Assembly (NCBI RefSeq): GCF_004115265.2
Contig: NC_046301.1
Location: forward strand, 40,326,714 to 40,390,713
Source of the DNA: Rhinolophus ferrumequinum
Taxonomy: Eukaryota; Chordata; Mammalia; Chiroptera; Rhinolophidae
Length of the DNA: 64,000 bases
Direction: 5' to 3'
Shown in pieces: positions 32,880 to 45,785 of the stretch. Both the position numbers and the translations under genes were made by a program. The notes beneath the pieces are model-generated. The model did not search any database and was not told the origin of the DNA. It saw only the letters and a program-made list of their open reading frames with translations. Numbering within the stretch: position 1 is the first letter of the stretch; each line of letters opens with the position of its first letter.

Positions 32880-35800
32880 GATTTTTATTAAAAATATGGC
32901 TAACATACAATATTATATTAGTTTCAGGTATATACCATAGTTATTCAACATTTATATACCTAAAGAAGTGATCAGCATGATAAGTCCAGAAACCATCTGA
33001 CACCATACCACACAATCACAATATTATTGACTATATTCCCTATGCTGTACATTACATCCCCATGACTTATTTGTTTTATACCTGGAGATTTAAACCTCTT
33101 ATTCCCCTTCACCTCTCTCAATTACAGTTGGCATTCAATATTATTTTATATTAATTTCAGGTATATAGCATAGTGGTTAGATATTTATATAATTTAAGAA
33201 GTGATCCCCCTGACTAGTCTAGTACCCACCTGGCACTATAAACAGTTATTACCATATTATTGACTATATTCCCTATGCTTTACTTTACGTCCCATAACTG
33301 TTTTGTAACTACCAACTTGTACTTCTTAATCCCTTTACCTTTTTCAGTCTTGCCCCAACTCCCTCCAATCTATCACACTGATAAATCTAGTACTCATCTG
33401 ACACCATAAATGGTTATTACAATATTACTGACTATATTCCTTGTGCTGGACCCTACATCCACATGACTACTTTGTAACAACCAATTTGTACTTCTTAATC
33501 CCTTCCTCTTTTTCATCCACCTCCCTACCACCCCTCCCGTCTGGCAACTATCAAAATGTTCTCTATGAGTTTGTTTCTATTTTGTTTGTTTGTTGTTGTT
33601 GTTTTTTTTTGTTCTTTAAATTCCACATACAAGTGAAATCACACTGTATCAGCTTTCTCTGTATGACATACTTCACTCAGCACAATAATACCCTCCACGT
33701 CCACCAATGCTGCCACAGATGGCAAGAACCCATTTCCTTCCATGGCTGAGAAATATTCCATTATGTATATATACCATCTCCTCTTTATCCATTCATTCAT
33801 CAACAAACACCCAGGCTGCCTCTACAACTTGGCAATTGTAAACAGTGCTGCAATGAACATATGGATGTGCACATACCCTGAAAGTAGCATTTTGGGTTTC
33901 TTTGGATAAATACCCATATGTGAGATTATTCAGATAAATACAAAGAAGTTGTCCTTCTTTGTTTCTTGCTACAGCCTTTGTTTTAAAGTCTATTTTGTCT
34001 GGTATAAGTATTGCTACTTCAACATTTTTTTTTGTTTTCATTTTTCATGAATATCTTTTTCCATCCGTTTAATTTCAGTCTGTGTGTGTCTTTCAATCTG
34101 AAGTGAGTCTCTTGCAGGCAGTATATATAAGGGTCTTATTTTCCTGTCTATTCAGTGACCCTATGTCTTTTGATTGGAGCATTTAATACATTTACATGTA
34201 AAATAATTGTTGATAGATATGTAGTTATTGCCATTTTATTATTCATATTTTTAATCTTTTTTTCCCTTTTTCTTAAAGAAGTCCCGCTCACATTTCTTGT
34301 AATACTAGTTTGGTGGTGATGAACTCCTTTAGCTTTTTCTTGTCTGGGAAGCTCTTTATGTGTCCTTCAATTTTAAATGGTGGATTTGCTGGATAGAGTA
34401 ATCTTGTCTGTAGGTCCTTGCTTTTCATCACTTTGAATATTTCTTTCCAGTTTCTCTGGCCTGTAAAGTTTCTGTTGAGAAATTAGCTGATACTTTTATG
34501 GGAGCTACCGTGTAGGTAACTAACTGCTTTTCTCTTGCTGATTTTAAGATTCTTTCTTTATATTTAACCATTGTCATTTTAATCATGATGTGTCTTGGTG
34601 TGGGCCTCTTTGGATTCATCTTGTTTGGGATTCTCTGCACTTCCTGGCCTTGAATATCCATTTCCTTTGGTTAGGGAAGTTTTCTATTATTATTTCTTCA
34701 AATAGATTATCAATCTCTTGCTTTCTCTCTTCTCCTTCTTTTACCCTCCTGGTACGAATGTTGGTGTGCTTGATGTTGTTCCAGAGGACCCTTAAACTAT
34801 CTACATTTTTTTGGATTCATTTTGCTGTTTTTTTTTTTTTTTTAAGGTTTTATTGGGAAAGGGGAACAGGACTTTATTGGGGAACAGTGTGTACTTCCAG
34901 GATTTTTTCCAAGTCAAGTTGTTGTCCTTCAATCTTAGTTGTGGAGGGTGCCGTTTAGCTTCAAGTTGTTGTCCTTTCAGTCTTAGTTGTGGAGGGTGCA
35001 GCTCAGCTCCCGGTCCAGTTGCCATTGCTAGTTGCAGGGGGTGCAGCCCACCATCCCTTGTGGGAGTCAAACTGGCAACCTTGTGGTTGAGAGTCCATGC
35101 TCCAACCAACTGAGCCATCTGGGAGCTCAGTGGCAGCTCAGCTCATGGTGCTGTGTTCAATCTTAGTTGCAGGGGGTGGACCCCACCATCCCTTGTGGGA
35201 CTCGAGGAATTGAACTGGCAACCTTGTGGTTGAGAGCCCACTGGCCCATGTGGGAATAGAACTGGCAGCCTTCAGCATTAGCAGCACGGAGCTCTAACCG
35301 CCTGAGCCACAGGGCCGGCACCATTTTGCTGTTCTGATTGGGTGTTTTCTGGTACCTAAATTGCTGATTTGATCCTCTGCTTCATCTAATCTACTGCTGA
35401 ATCCCTCTAATGTGTTCTTTATTTTAGTTATTGTATTCTTTATTTCTAACTGGTTGTTTTTATCTCCATTTTTATGTTTTCCATTTCTTTGCTGAAGTTC
35501 TCCCTGAGATCATTGAGCATCCTTATAACCAGTGTTTTGAACTCTGTGTCTGGTGGATTTCTTGTCTCTATTTTGTTTTGTTCCTTTTCAGGAGCTTTGT
35601 TCTGTTCTTTCATCTGGGACATGTTTCTTTGTCTACTCATTTTGGTTGCCTCCATATGTTTGTTTCTATGTATTAGGTAGAGCTGCTGTGTCTCCCAGTC
35701 TTAGTAGAGTTGCCTTATGTAGTAGATGTCCTGTGGCGCCCAGTGGTGCAGTCTTTCTGGTCACCTGAGCTGGGTGCTCCAGGTGTGCCCCTTGTGTGAG

Positions 35801-37095
35801 TTGTGTGTGCCCTCCTATTGTAGCTAACTTTTGGTTGCTGTTTTCACATCAATGAGAGGGATTGATCGGTTGTGAATACAGGCCATGACTACGATGGAGG
35901 AACTGTTGTGCAGGGGCTGACCCTACAGAGCTGGATTCACTTTAGCAGGGCTCTTGTGCCTGCCTAGTCTGTCCTTTGGGTGTTTCACTTGTGGAAGTGG
36001 TGGGGTGGTGCTCTGGTGTGATCTAAAGCTGGCCACTGAGTGTGTTTGTTTTGGGACCTTTTGGGAGGGGTTCTGGTGCAAGCCAAGGTCAGCCGCAGCC
36101 TGTGCTCTGCCCACATGTGGCCACTTGGTATGAGACAAAAAGTGATCTTCAGATAGTTTCCACTTGTGATGGCCTTGGAGGTGCCTGGGAGAGGCTAGAC
36201 TGCTAACTGAGGCTGGTTGCCATTAGTGCCGGGCTTGGGGCTGCTTAGCAAGAGTTACACAGCGTGCCAAAGCCAGGTGCTGCTTGTTTGGGGTTTGTGA
36301 ATATTTTAAGAAAGTCTGGAGCATGAGCCAAGACAGGCCATTTGTATCGAAAAGTCACTGGAGGTGGCTTGGGTGGGCCAGCAAATTGGGTGGGGTGAAG
36401 TCTCAGGGGATCACCAGGGTGGACAAACAGTGTTAGCCAGATTGATGGAGACTCAGATATTGCAGCCTCCTGCACCTGCATGCTGGGTTTGGGAAGTGTT
36501 TAACAAAAAAACCCAGTGGCTTCTGCCAGCACTTCTGTCTGGGTGAAAGTCCCACTTCAGTCCTTGCCCTGAAACCAGACAATTCAGTACTTCTTGTATG
36601 TCCCTGGTGCCTTTCGAGCTGCTGCCTCAGTGCTGGAGCTCAGAGTAAATGAGTCTATCAGCAAGTAAGTCCATGTGTGAACCCTTTAAGAGGAATTCCA
36701 GGGACTCACAACCCTTTGTCCCACTCAACCACAAACTCTGCTGGTTTTCACATCCAGAAGTTGTGAGGACTTCTCTTACCAGCACTGGAACCCTGGGCTG
36801 GGGTGCATGGTGTGGTGCTGGGACCCCTTGCTCCTCCAGGGGAACCTCTGCAGCCAAGACATCCCTCCTGACTTTTAATTGCAACATGCAGGTGTGGGAC
36901 CAGTCCATTCCACATCTCTACCCCTCCTATCAGTCTTCTTGTGGCTTCCTCTGAATATCCTTAGTTGTAGGACTTCTGTTCAGCTAGACTTCAGGAGATT
37001 CTTAATGATGGTTTTTCTGTAGTTTAGTTGTAATTTTAATGGGGTTGTGGGAGGAAGCAAGCACAATGTTTACTTATCTGCCATCTTGACCTGAA
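32880..37095 (-). mobile_element. 5'-complete L1 with most of ORF2 missing
   Basis: Read on the - strand: a 5' UTR from about 37095 (CAAGATGGCAGATAAGTAAA) to 35690; ORF1 in pieces (ATGAGTCAGATGAAA-type N-terminal part at 35446-35655 reading MSRQRNMSQMKEQNK; RNA-binding part at 34428-34661 reading RIPNKMNPKRPTPRHI); and the start of ORF2 to about 33935. Then the sequence jumps to the end of ORF2 (33600-33930) and a 3' UTR with three tandem monomers (32893-33540). A SINE sits inside ORF1. The missing middle could be an internal deletion; HAL1-type elements also lack most of ORF2. Confidence 0.8.
34830..35325 (-). mobile_element. Bat RHIN-type SINE, antisense, long form
   Basis: Reversed A tail, then GGGGAACAGTGTGTACTTCC, repeated TCTTAGTTGTGGAGGGTGC units, GCAACCTTGTGGTTGAGAG and TAACCGCCTGAGCCACAGG. 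Flanked by ATTTTGCTGTT on both sides. It is inserted in the L1 ORF1 region. Confidence 0.85.
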
Positions 37096-37234
37096 ATTCT
37101 AGTGATACATTTTTTAGCTTATTTTGGATATGCACTAGCAAACATATGGAGAAAAGTTCAATCTTTCTAATCAAATAAATAATTTATCCATCAGTGTAAT
37201 TTGTGTTGGACATATAATGTGGTATGATAAAATC

Positions 37235-37375
37235 TGAGATCCAGGATTTAAGCTTTATGAGAGCAAACATTTTTGTCCTTGTTTTCTTTTTCTTCACTGC
37301 TGTATTCATACACTTACAACAGCTTGACACACTGAAAGTGCTCAATAAATACTTTTGAATGAAGAAATTTGATAG
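37235..37375 (+). repeat. L2 3' end
   Basis: CACTGCTGTATTCATACAC, GTGCTCAATAAATACTTTTG and GAATGAAGAA are the typical tail of LINE-2. Confidence 0.6.
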
Positions 37376-37715
37376 CAACTAGCAATGGTTCTCAATAAAA
37401 TGCACTATTTCACAATTCTTATTCAGCTGTTCCACATCATTACCTAAAGTGGCTGATATGAACCTGAAGGACTGGAAATCCAAGCTGAGGTGTAGTAGTG
37501 GATAATTAAAAGGAATGGATGAGGAGAGCAGAACTGAGAATGACAGAGGAGTCACCATAAGAGGTTAAGGCAAAGTGCTTATAAGGCAATCCTAACCAAA
37601 GTCACTTACCATGGTTGGGTGAGAAGCAAAATTCAGTGTGAGTAAGAGGCAGGATGTTTTAGCAAACTGCTCTTACCATTGCCAGCTCAAAAGCCTGGGA
37701 TGAATGATTCCATTA

Positions 37716-38645
37716 TTAAACGCAGAGTATTCTCCCAAGAACTTTTTGTAGAGCCCTCTTGATGTCCCTGTTCCGGAGGCTGTAGATGAAAGGGTTCAGC
37801 ATTGGGGTAACCAGAGTGTACATCACTGAGGCAATCATGCCCTGCAGGGAAGATGCATTAGAACTGACATACACACCAAGGCCTGTCACATAGAATAAAG
37901 AAACCACGGACAGGTGAGATGCACAGGTAGAAAATGCTTTATATTTCCCATCAGCTGATGGGATTCTCAGGATTGAGGAGACTATTCGGCTATAGGAGAA
38001 AAGAATCCCTGAGAAGGGAACAATGCCAAGAATGCCAATCACCGTATATAGCAGGATATAATTGATGAGTGTGTCCGAGCAGGCAAGTGTGAGGGCCTGA
38101 GCAAGTTCACAGTAGAAGTGTGAAATTACCCACTTGGTACAAAAGGACAGCCGCAACATCAACAGACTCTGGATCAGGGAGTATGTCAAGCTGATGAACC
38201 AGGACACGAGAACCAGCAGAACACAGAAATGAGGGTTCATGATGACTGGGTAATACAAGGGGTGACAGATGGCCACAAACCGGTCATAGGCCATCACAGT
38301 GAGGAGACAAGTATCCATACCTCCAAAAACCATGAAAAAATACATCTGGGTGATGCAGCCTGCATAGGAGATGGATTTGCTCTGTGTCTGGATGTTCACC
38401 AGCATCTTCGGGATGGTGGTGGAGGTGAAAGAGACATCAGCAAAGGACAGGTTGGAGAGGAAGAAGTACATGGGCGTGTGGAGGTGGGAATCAGAGCTGA
38501 TGGCCAAAATAATGAGCAGGTTCCCCAGCACAGTGACCACAAACATGGACAGGAAGAGCCCAAAGAGGATGGCTTGATGCTCTGAGTCTTGGGAAAATCC
38601 CAGGAGTAAAAATTCTGACATACTTGTTTGATTTCCTGGTTCCAT
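37716..38645 (-). CDS. Olfactory receptor, family 7, intact
   Basis: A 309-residue odorant receptor on the - strand with ATG at 38643-38645 and TAA at 37716-37718. Landmarks: glycosylation site NQT (5-7), GN in TM1 (41-42), [13 protein letters not shown] (58-70), conserved cysteines 97 and 179, [13 protein letters not shown] (118-130), [12 protein letters not shown] in TM6 (236-247), [14 protein letters not shown] in TM7 (281-294), then a short tail ending GRILCV. It begins [12 protein letters not shown], the normal family 7 start, unlike the OR7E-like copies. About 20 bases before the ATG, CAATCATTTAG after a pyrimidine stretch could be the acceptor of a non-coding 5' exon. The sequence looks closest to the OR7A/OR7C type from memory; I cannot assign an orthologue. 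No defect seen. Confidence 0.92.
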   Translation of the reverse strand: MEPGNQTSMSEFLLLGFSQDSEHQAILFGLFLSMFVVTVLGNLLIILAISSDSHLHTPMYFFLSNLSFADVSFTSTTIPKMLVNIQTQSKSISYAGCITQMYFFMVFGGMDTCLLTVMAYDRFVAICHPLYYPVIMNPHFCVLLVLVSWFISLTYSLIQSLLMLRLSFCTKWVISHFYCELAQALTLACSDTLINYILLYTVIGILGIVPFSGILFSYSRIVSSILRIPSADGKYKAFSTCASHLSVVSLFYVTGLGVYVSSNASSLQGMIASVMYTLVTPMLNPFIYSLRNRDIKRALQKVLGRILCV

Positions 38646-39228
38646 GTTGCTGACACATCAGCTAAATGATTGAGGAAGGAAAAGAACATGAAATAGACAC
38701 TGTACAGACCCTAAGTTACTCTACTTTTCCAATTTCTTGAAGTAAATGACTGTGTATAAAAACCTTAACATTATAAAATTTAGAAATCCTCTATTCTGTT
38801 ATTTGTTACATGTAACATTTCATAATGTTGATCAACCCCTGTCCATTGTCTGTCAACCCCTGTCATGAGTGTCTGGGACACTCATCCATTTTTTTTTTTT
38901 AACTCTGGCTTAGAATTATCAATCTAAACAGTTCAGAGCAACTTTGGACCTTAGAGATAAAATGGTTCATACTCGTTCGAACACAAATGTGGAACATAAG
39001 ATCTGGTGAAGCTCAGTAACTTGATCCGGGTTATCTGCCTTGTCTGGGTCTCAGAAAAGGGCCAGATAACCATGTCCCAGAGGTGAGAAAAGTTAACAGA
39101 GTATCTCAAATATGTGGACAAAATATTGGAGGATGAGTAGAATGTAGGTTTACTTCTCAAGGAAAAAATAAAGGAAAAAAATGTTTTCACAAAATAATAA
39201 ACCATATTCACAAATGCTTAATGCTTAA

Positions 39229-39899
39229 TGTGCCAGGGACCAACAACATCTTGGAGAAACAGGGCCACATTTGTCACTTGACAAAATGCCCTTTATCTGT
39301 GAAGTTAAGGGATTGGTCAAAATATCAAAAAAAAAAAAAAAAAAAAGTGGATATCAAGGTTTAAACCATACAGTATGTTAAGATACTACTACAAAGGTCA
39401 CAAACAGAATTTTGAGTCACATCCTCTATGCAGTTCATTAAATATTAGGGGAAGAGAAAAACTGTACCAGGATTTTTACATATGAGCCTGCAAGGATGAG
39501 AGTTAGAGTTAGAATTATCACATTATCACTCACATTAAGGTGATGCTTAGTGATAAAGATGAACTGGAACTTTAAGCAAGCATAATCAGTCAGAAGGGTC
39601 TATAGGAGGAGCTAGGGCTTATGGAAGTTCTTATGCTCTGTGTAATCATGAGAACACTACATGTGAGGACCTTATAGGAAAAACTCTATGTTTATAATAA
39701 AGCTCTATGGCTCTAACTTCCCCTTCCGTTGACTTCCTTTTTCCCTTCTATAAATACCCCTCCATCTTGGCACGCAGGCCAGAGTTGCCCGTGGCTTGTC
39801 ATGTCTGCATGCAGTGGGTTGGGTTGCAACCTTTTTTTCCCCCCAAATAAATCCTTTTTGGTGATGAAACATCGAGTTGATATTATTTTTCAGTCGACA
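39229..39899 (+). mobile_element. Probable LTR fossil with promoter and poly-A parts
   Basis: TG...CA ends (TGTGCCAGGGACC to CAGTCGACA), with a CTATAAATACCCC box at about 39749, AATAAA at about 39845 and a following T-rich U5-like end. The flanking 4-base match is imperfect. About 150 bases after it could be a remnant of an internal region. Family not identified. Confidence 0.45.
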
Positions 39900-40149
39900 T
39901 TAGAATGGGGCTGGGAACATGGGGGCACTCATCTGTTCCCCACCTACCATCTGACTCTCTTCACTCCAGGTCCTGAGGGTCCTGTAACCAGACCCAGAGG
40001 AATAGGTCCTATATCCAGGGATAAGGAAAAACAGAAGACCATAAAATGATCTTCAGTGTTCTGTTTGCTTTGTTACAAGTATTTTTGTACACTTGCAATT
40101 CTATAATGCCCCTAACTACAAAGGAAAAAGGCCACCATTGGCTGTCATC

Positions 40150-40740
40150 ACTGTCAGTCTTCTTAAGTATGAAAACCAAAGTGGAAGCATAGGGGGGTGG
40201 GCAAAATGGGTGAAAATGATGAAAAGGTACAAACTTTCAGTTATAAAATAAGTAAGTCCTGGGGATGTAATGTAAAACATGGTGACTGTAGGTAACACTG
40301 TATTGCATACCAGGGGTGCCAAAAAAATGCATAGAAGTGGACACTTTGGTCAACATTATTCAAGCAATAGTTCGCCACAATCAGAAGTGTCTGGACGCTG
40401 ATGGTAACCATTTTGAGCACCTCTTGTAATTGCAGAAGTCAAACGTGACTTGTATTCATCTTTTGTTATCGGTATATATTATTACAACTTTAAGACAGTT
40501 TTCCTCTTTTAAAATGTGTATACATTTTTTTGGCACCCTCTGTATTTGAAGATTGTTAAGGGAGTAGATCCTAAAAGTTCTCGTCAGAAGAAAAAAAAAT
40601 TGTAATTATGTATGGTCAAAGATGTTCACTAGACTTATTGTGGTGATCATTTTGCAGTATATACAAATATCAAACTATTATGTTGTATACTTGAAACTAA
40701 TATAATGTTATAAGTCAATTGTATATCGATTAAAAACCCC
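40150..40740 (+). mobile_element. Old L1 3' UTR interrupted by a mariner derivative
   Basis: L1 3' UTR (ATAAAATAAGTAAGTCCTGG, GTAACACTGTATTGCATA) continues after the insert with TTTGAAGATTGTTAAGGGAG and TTGTGGTGATCATTTTGCAG, ending in TATATCGATTAAAAA. Confidence 0.7.
40310..40542 (+). mobile_element. Short non-autonomous mariner derivative
   Basis: A 233-base element between TA dinucleotides (40308-40309 and 40543-40544) with terminal inverted repeats GGGTGCCAAAAAAATG. The inside holds the end of a transposase gene (DGNHFEHLL and stop), so it is a deletion derivative that joins the left end to the gene's last part. A relative lies at 56556-56760. Confidence 0.75.
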
Positions 40741-41149
40741 AAATCAGGTAGTGTCTCTAGAATGAGAAAAATGGCTATATCATACACAAATTGTTTAGCT
40801 ATGACTGGACATCTTTTTTCTGACCCTCTAAGGGAGGGGCAGTTTGCAGTCATCTCTGGTGGCTTCTGATCATTTGAGAGGTATTCTAAGCCAATTGTCA
40901 TGACACATGGCTAAAGTATGATAGTTTGTAAAAGATTCTCTTGACTTTTAATAAGTATGACTAGCTGTCTTGCATTGGTTTTATTTATTGAGCAGAATAG
41001 GAGTGTGTGGCAGATGCCTGAGATTCTGGATATTCCCTGGAGTGCGTTGTGTGTTAATGGCATCATCTGCATTGGAAAATAGAAAAGCAATTTCTAATCT
41101 ATTGCAGGCGCTTCCTTCCTGATCTTTAGTTTCACCTTTGATTCCTTCA

Positions 41150-41520
41150 TACAGCCATTTGACTGATATTTCCAAAATGAAAATCGTATCACTCCTCTGC
41201 CTAAAATCTTTAGAATGTCTTCCTGCCACCTTCTGAAAACATCCAAATTCGTTGGTGTGTCATGGCTCCACTCTAACCCTCCAGCCCTATCTTTCACCAC
41301 TTTTCAACTTCTAAATTCTGATCATTCAGAAAAGCTTCTCTTTGCCCATTGGGTCCTACACTTTATGTCTCTGCAAATTTTCAGGACCTTCTTCCTCTGC
41401 CTAAACCTCTCTCTACTTTCTTATCTTTTCTTCTTAATTCCTATCTGTCATTATATACTTTGCACAACTCTCATCTGCTTACGTGAATCCCAAATGCCTC
41501 AGTTCTCAATATGAGCTGAG
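41150..41520 (-). repeat. L2 fragment, antisense
   Basis: CACTCCTCTGCCTAAAATC, CCAGCCCTATCTTTCACCAC and TTCCTCTGCCTAAACCTCTC follow the reversed L2 coding region. The preceding 41000-41150 is not assigned. Confidence 0.5.
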
Positions 41521-44500
41521 TTCTCAGCACACAGGGGACCCTCCATATTGGTTTGGTGGCAGAATTCATAAATGGATGAGCATATATACCAGTATTTTTT
41601 CATTGCTGCAGCTCATCATATAGTCCCTGTTTGTCTATTACTCCAAACCTTCAGCAACTCTTACCCTCAAGGATGTTACTACATAGAGAGAGGATAAAGG
41701 AAATAAGATGTCGATGGAAGAAAGATAGAAAGGGAGACAGAAAAGGAATATGAAGTTTCGTTCATTGAATAGCCAGGTCTTCCTCTCAGTCCTGGGCAAT
41801 GCTCATTCCCAATGTTGACTCCTCCCAGGTCCCAACAAGTTAGACTATTTTCTCTTGCTCTTGCATCTATCTACTCTCTCAGCTGAGATCTTTACCTGTA
41901 GATGCATCAGCAACTGCTTTCCACAGTCTTTGTCTGAAATATCTACATACACAACCCTGACTTTCTGTCCTAATTATCCAGAGGCACAAACAGAAGGTAC
42001 CTGAGAGACTAAACAGGGAAATCACAAGTGTACAAACAATGTCACAAAAATGAATTGTCAGTTGTTTTTCTGGGGTTATAAATGCATCATCTTCCAATTC
42101 CCTTCCTAGAAGTCCCTCAACTTTCATATTCTCAGTCCTTTTATTTGCATGTGAAACTGCTGAATACTCATCATCCCTGATTGAGGAGACAGAGCCTCCT
42201 TTGTGCTCTCTCCTCAAACACTTGAAGACCCACTTTCCAGGAGAGAGCAATAGCAGGAAAGTGAATAAAGTCACCCATTCTTTTACTTCTGGTCACAGGA
42301 CCCATAGGACCTATAGAACAAAGCAGATACTGGACAAATAAATGACCCGTCTCTCTATCTTCCCAGTGCTACGCTAAGCATGACCTTATGTCTGACCATC
42401 TTCTTTTGGGGCTCATATGTATACATCCTGGTGTAATTTCTCTCTGCTTACAAGTACAGCAGGTCCTCAAATAATATTGATTCATTCAATGTTGTTTCGT
42501 TATCATGTTGATGAGGTGCTATAGGAACTTAACTCTTGTTTGTCGCAATTAGATTAGCTTGTGGTAAAATTGTTTTTTGTTGTTGTTGTTGTTTCTTTGC
42601 AGTTCCAAGAACTTATCAAAGACATTAAGTGAGGACTTAGTGTATTTCATGAGCACCATTGAGATAGTATTTAAAATTCTTTCCATGACTCTTGCTGACC
42701 GGAGGAATAAAGAAGGGGTCAGCCTTTGAAGCTGGAATGTGTTCTCAGAGGCATATTGCTTTCTCTGGGAAAGATGTACAGTCCATGCAAACCTTCCAGG
42801 TTTAGAAAGTAAATGTGTTTGATGAAGGTAAGGAGGTCATTGTTTGGCCAGAGAGATGGTTTTATTACTATAGTAGTCAAATATTGCTTCTTCAAGCCAA
42901 ACAAAAAGATTGAGACAATGAAAAATATTCAATGAAAAAAATAATTGACATGAAGGAGAGAAACTGATGAGAATCAATCTTATTGTGAAGGACAAAGCAG
43001 GAGGTCAGGCTGCTTCAGGGGGTGTTTTTAGGTTCTTGAAATTCAAATCCACTGCAATGATTTTTTTTCATAAAGTTCCCCCTAAAGTTGCAGAAGCAGC
43101 TGAATTATGATTCAAATGGGTCATGAAAAGAGTAATGACACTCATCTTTAGAAAAAGTTTCCCACATATTACAAACCTTTTACCTTAGGACCAGAGGTTA
43201 AAAATTAAAAGTGGAAGATATGGCCATTTGTCGCTTACACTTCCCTGTTTACCCATACACCAAATAAATACGTCCTATTCTGTTTCTAGTATCTAATGTT
43301 AGTGGATAATTTTGCTGAACCATACAGGAAGTAGAGAATTGAACTAGGCTGTTTGTCAGTCACTGAAAAACAAAGAAAAAAAAATGAAACGAATAAAGGA
43401 AAAACTCCTGGAAGCCACTCTGCAAGAAGGGCTTCTTTGAGACAGGCTAAGTGTTAGCCATTGGGTGGTCTTTGTCTTCAGGGAGCCCACCTTCCAGAGA
43501 GGGATGCATGAACCAGTCATTGTAACACAGTGAATTTAATACTAAGATAAAGGCAGTCTGTACATGGAGTACTAGGAGGAGCCCCAAATCCAGCCTGGGG
43601 AGGCGGAGTCAGAGAAGGATTCCTGGAGGAAGAGATCCTTGGGCAAGGAATCATATAGGTGAATGATTAAGTAGCGGCTTTTCTGGTAGAGAAGAGAACA
43701 ACGGGAAAGGCTCATAAGTAAGAAGCAGCATGGGACAGAGTGCTTTTGGCAATGTGCTGAAGCACAAAGTGGGAGATGGAAACAGTAAAGAATGAGTTGG
43801 AGAGGTGATCACATCTCTGGGTACCTTGAAAAGGATGACGGATAAAGAATGGGGGGCTGTGGAGAAACTGCAACCAAAGGATTGAGAGGACTTGTATCAC
43901 AATTTTCCATGGTTTCTGGAGTAAAAGACGAACTTACAGCAGGTAAAACTAACGGCAAAGGGAATGAGGGTGGGGAATTCTCACATCATTAGAGTTGAAG
44001 GACCAAGTCACTTGTTTTAGGGAAGAGAAACAAAGGCCAAAAGAGGTGAAGAAATAATTCTGATCTTGCTAATGATTCCATGTCCCTGCTTAAGGATGAG
44101 ACCTGACACCAAGTGGAATCAAGGGGAACTATGGGAAAAGGAATGCAAGGTTTCGAGTTTCCCAGAAAGTTGTCAGAGAAAAAGGGTAGGATGTCAATAA
44201 AGGAATAGATGTTGGACTTTCCTATAACTTTAACTTTCCCTCTCTCACCCACCCCACCCCAGTCTTTATACACTGTGGTCCTTAGATACTGGGGAACTAA
44301 GAACATCCCCTCTTGAATGTCTCTAATAAGAACCACGGATAAGGGTGTAGAAGAAGGGGGCAGGACAGATCCTTTTTGAGAAGTAGGAGATGGTCCCAAG
44401 CAAATGAGGGTGGCAAAGAAGAATTGAGAAAGATTTGTCTAGACTGAGTGAGATGGAGGCTCTGGAGTTCTAGGGCTTGGTAACAACAAAAGAAAAGAAT

Positions 44501-45385
44501 AAGAAGAGATCAAGACTTCACCATAAAAGACCTAAAGCTCTATCAGCACCTGCAGGCATCCATTTGTACACCTCAGACTGGTAACTGTACCACTACACAA
44601 TGTGGTTCTGGCAAGTGCTATGGTGTCAGAGTGGACCAGGGGTTGACCTCTTCCTCCCCCTCCCCATAATCTCTATCAACCATCGAACCGAATTACAACT
44701 GACATAAAACTCACTACACAACGGCAACTTCAGAAAAGGAGTCTAGTCATTCACTTTCCCAAGCAATTAGCCTCTAGAGCTCATTCTCCATAGACAGCAT
44801 AGGGTTTCCCCTGCCCTGTGCTTAACAATAGTCAATACCCTCTTCACTCAACAATCTCTTTTCCTTATTTCCCACAACACTTACTGGGATTTGCAGGCTT
44901 GACAATGTGGGCCCACCACGGGGCCAACTCTCATGAATCTTATTCTTTCATGGAGGATGGGTAATGAAGAAAGAAGGTCTGTCCCCCAAAAGAGCAGAGA
45001 CACTGATCCAGGCATGTGGTATAGAGCCTGGCTGGTTTCTCCTGGAGAAGGCATGAGTGTCTGGGGTCTGATGCATGAGAGCCTTGGTTGATGTGTTACA
45101 AGCTCTGTGGCCCTGGGGGCAGAATCCCCTCTGAAGCTTGTTAGACAAATTAATCAATGGATCTTTGATTCCCTGATCAGTCTGAGTCCTCAAGGGCAGA
45201 AATCACAAAGGAAGGGGTCTCTGACCTGCCAATTCCTTATCCCTGGGAAACTAACAGTAAGGGCCAGCTGTGAGTCCTCTCTCCTGGATCCCTTTCCTCT
45301 GGGAAGAATCACTCTACAAGTGTCATTACTTTCTGACTTGTAGTTTCCTCATTGGATATATGGTTGAATAGTAAAGGGTTCACTA
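41521..45385. other. Long intergenic stretch, no gene recognised
   Basis: No OR remnant and no recognisable coding region. Open stretches on the - strand at 41879-42274 and 43989-44399 (131 and 136 codons) have no known motif and no conserved partner here. An old interspersed repeat may lie at about 42455-42640 (CAGCAGGTCCTCAAATAAT, TTGATGAGGTGCTATAGGAA). A purine-rich stretch at 43440-43870 resembles a widespread mammalian repeat that I cannot name. Confidence 0.3.
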
Positions 45386-45389
45386 GGGT

Positions 45390-45568
45390 AATGGTTCTCA
45401 AAGTTTAGCTTGCACCAGGATGAACTTGAGGATTTGTTAGAACAGATTTTTGAGTCCCATACCCCAATTTCTGTCTTGGTAGATCTGAGTTTGGATCTGA
45501 TAATTGTGATTTTTCATAAGTACCAAATTTTGCTGGTCCTTATGACAATCCATTGAGAACCATTGCCC
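45390..45568 (+). repeat. MER5-type hAT fragment
   Basis: ATGGTTCTCAAAGTTTAGCT at the left and CCATTGAGAACCATTG at the right form the inverted ends of a MER5-like element. Confidence 0.55.
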
Positions 45569-45785
45569 TGGGGCAATGTTTCATAATTTTAGCTTTATCA
45601 AAACTATCAACTGAGGCTCTTGTTAATATAATATCTTCCCAGACTAATCCTAGACTCACCTGGTCAACATTTTGGGGGAGAGTTGGAGAATCTACTTTTA
45701 AAAGAAGATTACAATTTACTTTCTTTTATTTTTACTTACATTTTCATTATGGCTATATGTATAGATATATGTCATTTTAATCTTT

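Noticed and set aside
41879-42274. 131-codon open frame on the - strand
   Set aside because: It starts with a hydrophobic stretch, but no known motif, homologue or gene context is visible; not supported.
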